Below the pieces are notes generated by a model. That model did not search any database. It saw only the letters and a program-made list of their open reading frames with translations, and had not been told where the DNA came from. The position numbers and the translations under genes are program-made. From an uncultured Prevotellaceae bacterium (lineage in GTDB: Bacteria > Bacteroidota > Bacteroidia > Bacteroidales > Muribaculaceae), in assembly GCA_900541935.1 (NCBI GenBank), contig UQLZ01000075.1, forward strand, positions 1-8,146: 8,146 bases of DNA. The letters run 5' to 3'. Positions 4,678 through 8,146 of the stretch are shown in pieces (positions within the stretch are counted from its first letter, which is position 1; each line of letters starts with the position of its first letter).

Positions 4678-6699
4678 ATGGAAAAAACTTTAGGCATCAT
4701 CAAGCACGACCCGTGGCTCGCTCCATACGCGGATGCCATTAACGGACGTCACAAAGATGCAGTAAAAAAAGAACTCGAATTAGTTGGTAAAAAGGGAAAT
4801 CTTGTCGATTTTGCTAATGCGCACAAATATTTTGGCTTGCACAAGACAAAGACCGGTTGGATTTTCAGAGAATGGGCTCCTAATGCTACCGAGATTTACC
4901 TAATGGGCTCTTTTACCGACTGGCACGAGGATGAAGACTACAAACTCACAAGACTTGACGGCGGTGTATGGGAAATAAACCTCCCCAAAAAAGCCCTCAA
5001 GCATGGTGACCTCTACAAACTTATCGTCAAATGGGACGGTGGCTACGGAGAAAGAATCCCGGCATACTCTACAAGGACTGTTCAAGATGAAAATACTTAT
5101 ATTTTCTCTGCCCAGGTATGGGACCCGGCAAGAAAATACAAATTCAAGATAGATAATTTCAAGCCTCAGACAAATCCCCTACTTATCTACGAATGCCATA
5201 TCGGTATGGCACAAAATAAGGAAGGAGTTGGCACGTACAATGAATTCCGTGAAAAAGTACTGCCCCGCATCGTTAAGGACGGATATAATGCCATTCAGAT
5301 TATGGCAATACAGGAGCATCCATATTACGGCTCTTTCGGATACCATGTTTCGGGATTCTATGCTGCATCAAGCCGTTTCGGAACTCCAGAGGAACTGAAA
5401 GCACTTATCGACGAAGCCCATGCTAACGGAATTGCCGTTATTATGGACATTGTCCATTCTCACGCTGTTAAGAACGAGGTTGAAGGCCTTGGTAGATTTG
5501 ACGGAAGTTATAACCAATATTTCTACGGTGACAACAGAAGAGAGCACCCGGCTTGGGATTCGCTTTGCTTTGACTATGGCAAAAACGAGGTATTGCACTT
5601 CCTCCTTTCAAATTGCAAATTCTGGCTCGAAGAGTATAAATTCGACGGTTTCCGCTTTGACGGCGTAACTTCTATGCTTTATTATAACCACGGACTCGGT
5701 CAGGCTTTCTCTTCCTACGATGACTACTACAACGGCGGTCAGGATACTAACGCAATTACTTACCTTTCTCTTGCAAACAAGTTGATTCACAAGGTTAACC
5801 CTCATGCTATTACTATTGCAGAAGAAATGAGCGGTATGCCTGGACTTGCTAACAAATTCTCTGACGGAGGTATCGGTTTCGACTATAGAATGGCTATGGG
5901 TATCCCTGACTTCTGGATTAAAACTATCAAGGAAAAGAAAGATGAGGACTGGAAACCAGGGGCTATCTTCTGGGAACTGACAAACAGAAGAGCAGACGAA
6001 AAGACTATCAACTACGCTGAAAGCCATGACCAGGCTCTCGTTGGTGATAAAACCATAATTTTCAGACTTATCGATTCTGAAATGTACTGGCACATGATGG
6101 TTGGCGACAACAATTACACCGTTGACCGTGGTATTGCTCTTCACAAGATGATTCGTCTTGTTACACTTGCAACTATCAACGGCGGTTACCTCAACTTTAT
6201 GGGTAACGAATTCGGCCACCCTGAATGGATTGACTTCCCGCGTCAAGGCAACGGCTGGTCTTACAAATATGCACGCCGCCAATGGGACCTCGTTGACAGG
6301 GAAGACCTAAAATACAAATTCCTTGGAAAATTTGATGAAGACATCATTAACCTGGTACGCAAGTCAAAGAATTTCCAGGCTTCTCCAGTTGAAAAACTTT
6401 GGGACAAGGACGATGACCAAATCCTTATATTCAAGAGAAAAGACCTTGTATTCGTATTTAACTTCAACCCAACGCAATCGTTTACCGACTACGGATTCCT
6501 TGCTCCTGTTGGCGAATACACTCACGTTCTTGACTCTGATGAGCCTAAGTACGGTGGCTATGGAAACATCGATGTGAAAGTAAACCACTTTACTCAGCAC
6601 GATGAACTCTACGCCGAACACGGTCTCGGATGGCTGAAACTTTACATCCCGGCAAGAAGCGTTCAGGTGCTCAAACTGAAAAAGCCAAGAAATAAATAA
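4678..6699 (+). CDS. glgB: 1,4-alpha-glucan branching enzyme
   Basis: A 673-residue glycogen branching enzyme of the GH13 family, cytoplasmic. It cleaves alpha-1,4-glucan chains and rejoins them as alpha-1,6 branches. An N-terminal CBM48-type beta domain (about residues 55-145, with WIFREWAPNA and YLMGSFTDWH) is followed by the (beta/alpha)8 catalytic barrel and a C-terminal beta domain (VFVFNFNPTQSF...). The four GH13 regions are visible: region I DIVHSH (257-262), region II FDGFRFDGVTSM with nucleophile Asp328, region III TIAEEMSGMPG with acid/base Glu382, and region IV ESHDQ (448-452). The sequence and length resemble the eukaryote-like branching enzymes common in Bacteroidales more than the E. 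coli type. No other glycogen gene is adjacent. It is divergent from the tRNA operon and has its own promoter. The ATG at 4678 gives the expected N-terminus. Codon use agrees with the kinase and lipoprotein genes. Confidence 0.97.
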   Translation: MEKTLGIIKHDPWLAPYADAINGRHKDAVKKELELVGKKGNLVDFANAHKYFGLHKTKTGWIFREWAPNATEIYLMGSFTDWHEDEDYKLTRLDGGVWEINLPKKALKHGDLYKLIVKWDGGYGERIPAYSTRTVQDENTYIFSAQVWDPARKYKFKIDNFKPQTNPLLIYECHIGMAQNKEGVGTYNEFREKVLPRIVKDGYNAIQIMAIQEHPYYGSFGYHVSGFYAASSRFGTPEELKALIDEAHANGIAVIMDIVHSHAVKNEVEGLGRFDGSYNQYFYGDNRREHPAWDSLCFDYGKNEVLHFLLSNCKFWLEEYKFDGFRFDGVTSMLYYNHGLGQAFSSYDDYYNGGQDTNAITYLSLANKLIHKVNPHAITIAEEMSGMPGLANKFSDGGIGFDYRMAMGIPDFWIKTIKEKKDEDWKPGAIFWELTNRRADEKTINYAESHDQALVGDKTIIFRLIDSEMYWHMMVGDNNYTVDRGIALHKMIRLVTLATINGGYLNFMGNEFGHPEWIDFPRQGNGWSYKYARRQWDLVDREDLKYKFLGKFDEDIINLVRKSKNFQASPVEKLWDKDDDQILIFKRKDLVFVFNFNPTQSFTDYGFLAPVGEYTHVLDSDEPKYGGYGNIDVKVNHFTQHDELYAEHGLGWLKLYIPARSVQVLKLKKPRNK

Positions 6700-6726
6700 A
6701 AGAATATCTCTATTATTAACTGAAAA

Positions 6727-6764
6727 GGGGGTTGCGTCAAAAAATTATTTTGGCACACCCCCCC
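6727..6764. terminator. Terminator hairpin between convergent genes
   Basis: GGGGGTTGCGTCAAAA pairs imperfectly with TTTTGGCACACCCCC across a short AT loop. It starts 27 bases after the glgB stop. G/C-rich stems with a GTCAAAA/TTTTG top are common as terminators in Bacteroidales. On the minus strand it is followed by TTTT, so it may also end transcription arriving from the membrane protein genes. Confidence 0.65.
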
Positions 6765-6778
6765 ATATATATGTCAGA

Positions 6779-6835
6779 ATGTCAGCATATTACCTACTTT
6801 TCAGTAGGAACACTCTGTAGAGTGTCCGCTGACAT
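6779..6835. other. Structured element: predicted three-way junction / cruciform
   Basis: An outer 8-bp perfect stem ATGTCAGC (6779-6786) / GCTGACAT (6828-6835) encloses two hairpins: CCTACT (6793-6798) / AGTAGG (6803-6808) with loop TTTC, and ACACTC (6810-6815) / GAGTGT (6820-6825) with loop TGTA. The 57 bases thus hold three separate perfect stems. The sequence ATGTCAG also occurs immediately before, at 6771-6777. It could be an extra terminator, a palindromic repeat element of REP type, or a small structured RNA. It fits no RNA family I know. Confidence 0.55.
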
Positions 6836-6890
6836 GTGTCGTTACCAGGCAGCCTATTGTTTTTGTTATTGCGTGGCAAACTGTTTGCAA

Positions 6891-7166
6891 TTAAGAATGC
6901 AGTATAAACACCTTTGTAAACACCATCACCAAAAGCGTAAGCGAAAACAAGACCTGATTTATCGTCTTGCGGACAGCCTTTACCTTTGCCGACTGCTCAC
7001 CTCTGCTGTATGCTTTGCGAAGAGCATAGAGGTTAAAGCCGAGTGCAAAAACAGTTATAACCGCAGCGATCCAAACAAATGCCTCCTTCTCAAGAAGGTC
7101 TCCAAAACTAAAAATGATAAAACTTGAAACATTCGCTATTGACAGTTCTTCATAAATATTTTCCAT
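6891..7166 (-). CDS. Small two-helix membrane protein, unknown function
   Basis: A 91-residue protein beginning MENIYEELSIANVSS. Two hydrophobic helices are visible (about residues 30-49, FVWIAAVITVFALGFNLYA, and 70-89, VLFSLTLLVMVFTKVFIL), joined by a basic loop (RKAYSRGEQSAKVKAVRK) that probably faces the cytoplasm. I do not recognise a family. I prefer the ATG at 7166 to the in-frame ATG at 7187 because a GGGAGG sequence (a Shine-Dalgarno-like site, unusual in this phylum) lies about nine bases upstream of it. A relic copy of the leader and first ten codons lies at 7923-7975, which supports this unit as a real gene. It follows the PH-domain gene after 48 bases and is probably co-transcribed with it. 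Confidence 0.65.
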   Translation of the reverse strand: MENIYEELSIANVSSFIIFSFGDLLEKEAFVWIAAVITVFALGFNLYALRKAYSRGEQSAKVKAVRKTINQVLFSLTLLVMVFTKVFILHS

Positions 7167-7188
7167 AAAATCTATCCTCCCATACAAT
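7136..7188. repeat. Direct repeat, copy 1 (leader and start of the 91-aa gene)
   Basis: A 53-base segment matching 7923-7975 at 48 positions, including 28 identical bases in a row. It covers the GGGAGG site, the start codon and the codons for MENIYEELSI on the minus strand. Confidence 0.9.
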
Positions 7189-7214
7189 TAAATTGTAGCA
7201 TATTTTCTACCGTT

Positions 7215-7634
7215 TTATATACTGTTGTAATATATAATATTTGGATTTATAGACTGCAGATTTCTGATGAAACCAGTTTTGTCTTTAGGTGAAATAATAA
7301 GAGGTGTTCTTTGTTTGGTGAAATATATTGCTATTCGGTCTAAAGAAGATGCTGGAGATGCAAGAATAGAATTAGAATCTTTTATTATTCTTATTTGATT
7401 TATATCATAATTGGTGGTTGAAAATATACTGCATTTAACTGAGAGGATGTTATCATGTATAGTGTAGCGGATGTTAAACAGAGAGAAAAGAGCAAAAAAG
7501 AGGATTAACGCTACAATTGTTACTACAATCCATGAAAAATCGTATAACAATACTGGGATTACAGGAATTACAGTAAATCCTATAATGGCACATATTAGCC
7601 AAATTGCAATTTTTGTTTTATAAACTTTCTCCAT
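7215..7634 (-). CDS. Membrane-anchored bacterial PH-domain protein
   Basis: A 139-residue protein with two N-terminal membrane helices (about residues 10-30 and 35-53) and a C-terminal domain (about 55-130) that matches my recollection of the bPH_4 bacterial pleckstrin-homology-like family. That family has a YTIHDNILSVKC opening, a SPASSLDRIAIY central motif (93-104) and a LIISPKDKTGFIRNL end. In other bacteria such domains follow membrane helices and are thought to mediate envelope or protein interactions; no enzymatic role is known. I chose ATG at 7634 over an in-frame TTG at 7643. A TAACTTTG promoter lies about 130 bases upstream. It is the first gene of a likely two-gene unit with the small membrane protein downstream. 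Confidence 0.75.
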   Translation of the reverse strand: MEKVYKTKIAIWLICAIIGFTVIPVIPVLLYDFSWIVVTIVALILFFALFSLFNIRYTIHDNILSVKCSIFSTTNYDINQIRIIKDSNSILASPASSLDRIAIYFTKQRTPLIISPKDKTGFIRNLQSINPNIIYYNSI

Positions 7635-7761
7635 CTCGTTCAATTATAAGAATATTTTCTGAAACAGCAGGTTGCTTGCTGAGATTTAGATTAAGGGTTT
7701 GTTTTAGGCGGTTTGCATCAATCGCTTTTATTGAGGGTTAGTCTGGGTTGAACCCCAAGTT

Positions 7762-7792
7762 CAAAGTTAGCACAAAAATATGTATTTACAAG
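7762..7792 (-). promoter_or_regulatory. Promoter of the PH-domain gene
   Basis: On the minus strand CTTG (7792-7789), 19 bases, then TAACTTTG (7769-7762). The -7 box is a perfect TAnnTTTG and the upstream box matches TTTG at three of four positions. Transcription would start near 7755 and give a leader of about 120 bases. Confidence 0.6.
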
Positions 7793-7857
7793 TATATCCA
7801 AATTATTGAGGATATTTTGAGTGGTGAATTGAAGTGTATTGCTGTCCGACAAAAATT

Positions 7858-7975
7858 TTAAGCCATTATAAAATAAGTGATGTTTCCATTTACAAATGTC
7901 TTAAATAGTTGCTTTGTTCTCACTATTGACAGTTCTTCATAAATATTTTCAATAAATTTTACCCTCCCTTACAAT
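7858..7975 (-). pseudogene. Relic copy of the small membrane protein gene start (includes direct repeat copy 2)
   Basis: Positions 7923-7975 match 7136-7188 at 48 of 53 positions. The GGGAGG site is kept, but the start codon ATG has become ATT (7953-7951). The reading frame goes on as ENIYEELSI, loses similarity exactly after that, and continues as VRTKQLFKTFVNG to a stop at 7858-7860. With no start codon and no membrane helices, it looks like a decayed duplicate or a recombination remnant. Confidence 0.65.
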
Positions 7976-8146
7976 CGACAAAATCATAAATCATTAACAA
8001 CAGACCAACATAGCCTATATATCTTTAACCAATTGTAATAATTGCCCTTCTTTTGAAAAGAATAAACAAAAAATACTCATTTGTTTCATAGATACCTGTT
8101 GGTTGAATTAAATTAGTGAATACTTTACTTGACCAATTTTCCGATT

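Larger units (their letters stand above)
7644..8146. other. Intergenic region with promoter and gene relic, no intact gene
   Basis: It holds the promoter at 7762-7792, the relic at 7858-7975, and otherwise AT-rich non-coding sequence. A minus-strand frame enters from the window edge (39 codons, stop at 8025-8027, ending LFKRRAIITIG). It could be the tail of a gene outside the window but has no recognisable motif. Confidence 0.45.

Noticed and set aside
5368..6621. Several antisense or shifted frames inside glgB, the longest 224 codons
   Set aside because: They lie within a clearly functional branching enzyme gene, have no recognisable domains and no promoter-like signals.
6732..7127. Plus-strand frame of 131 codons after glgB
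   Set aside because: It starts inside the terminator hairpin, passes through the three-way-junction element and is antisense to the small membrane protein; its composition is rich in Cys and Tyr like a shadow frame.
7800..7900. Possible insertion-sequence end around GTCCGACAAAAATT
   Set aside because: No terminal inverted repeat partner, no target duplication and no transposase frame in the window.
1..8146. CRISPR array, restriction-modification, toxin-antitoxin or retron-type system
   Set aside because: No regularly spaced repeats, no nuclease, methyltransferase or reverse transcriptase motifs were seen in any plausible frame.

Overview
The window looks like a chromosomal segment of a member of the Bacteroidota, probably Bacteroidales. 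The reasons are: a glycogen branching enzyme, a NigD-like lipoprotein and a kinase tail ending LREFLGGSTFTY that resemble Bacteroidales families; several good matches to the Bacteroidota promoter (TTTG, about 19-20 bases, TAnnTTTG); and AT-rich leaders that mostly lack Shine-Dalgarno sites. This is recognition from memory, not a database search.

Positions 1-640 look like a disturbed edge. Positions 1-195 are GC-rich and carry an open minus-strand frame running off the window. Positions 348-594 hold a small XRE-type helix-turn-helix gene that reads correctly only after two single-base frameshift corrections. A C-rich tract (615-633) then leads straight into the middle of a uridine-kinase-like protein whose N-terminal domains are missing. 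This is either an assembly misjoin or a real rearrangement.

From about 640 to 3825 the layout is: the truncated nucleoside kinase (to 1890), a NigD-like lipoprotein one base later (1892-2548), a convergent SemiSWEET sugar transporter on the minus strand (2574-2864), a 544-base gap with promoter-like elements and inverted repeats, and a short DNA-binding protein (3409-3825) matching the N-terminal half of WYL-family regulators but lacking the WYL domain.

Positions 3878-4447 hold seven closely packed tRNA genes on the minus strand, in transcription order Ser(GCT), Trp(CCA), Phe(GAA), His(GTG), Arg(ACG), Met(CAT), Cys(GCA). They have a TACCTTTG promoter element upstream and a 13-bp perfect hairpin terminator downstream. 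The Met and His genes have unexpected stem mismatches. glgB (4678-6699) is transcribed divergently from its own well-formed promoter.

Downstream of glgB are a terminator hairpin and a compact element predicted to fold as a three-way junction (6779-6835). They sit between glgB and a convergent minus-strand pair: a membrane protein with a bacterial PH domain (7634 to 7215), then a 91-residue two-helix membrane protein (7166 to 6891). A decayed second copy of the start region of the latter lies about 790 bases away (7858-7975). The rest of 7644-8146 has a promoter but no convincing gene.

I see no CRISPR array, insertion sequence or recognised defence operon. The best candidates for something undescribed are the PH-domain/small membrane protein pair with its duplicated relic, the three-way-junction element and the atypical tRNAs.
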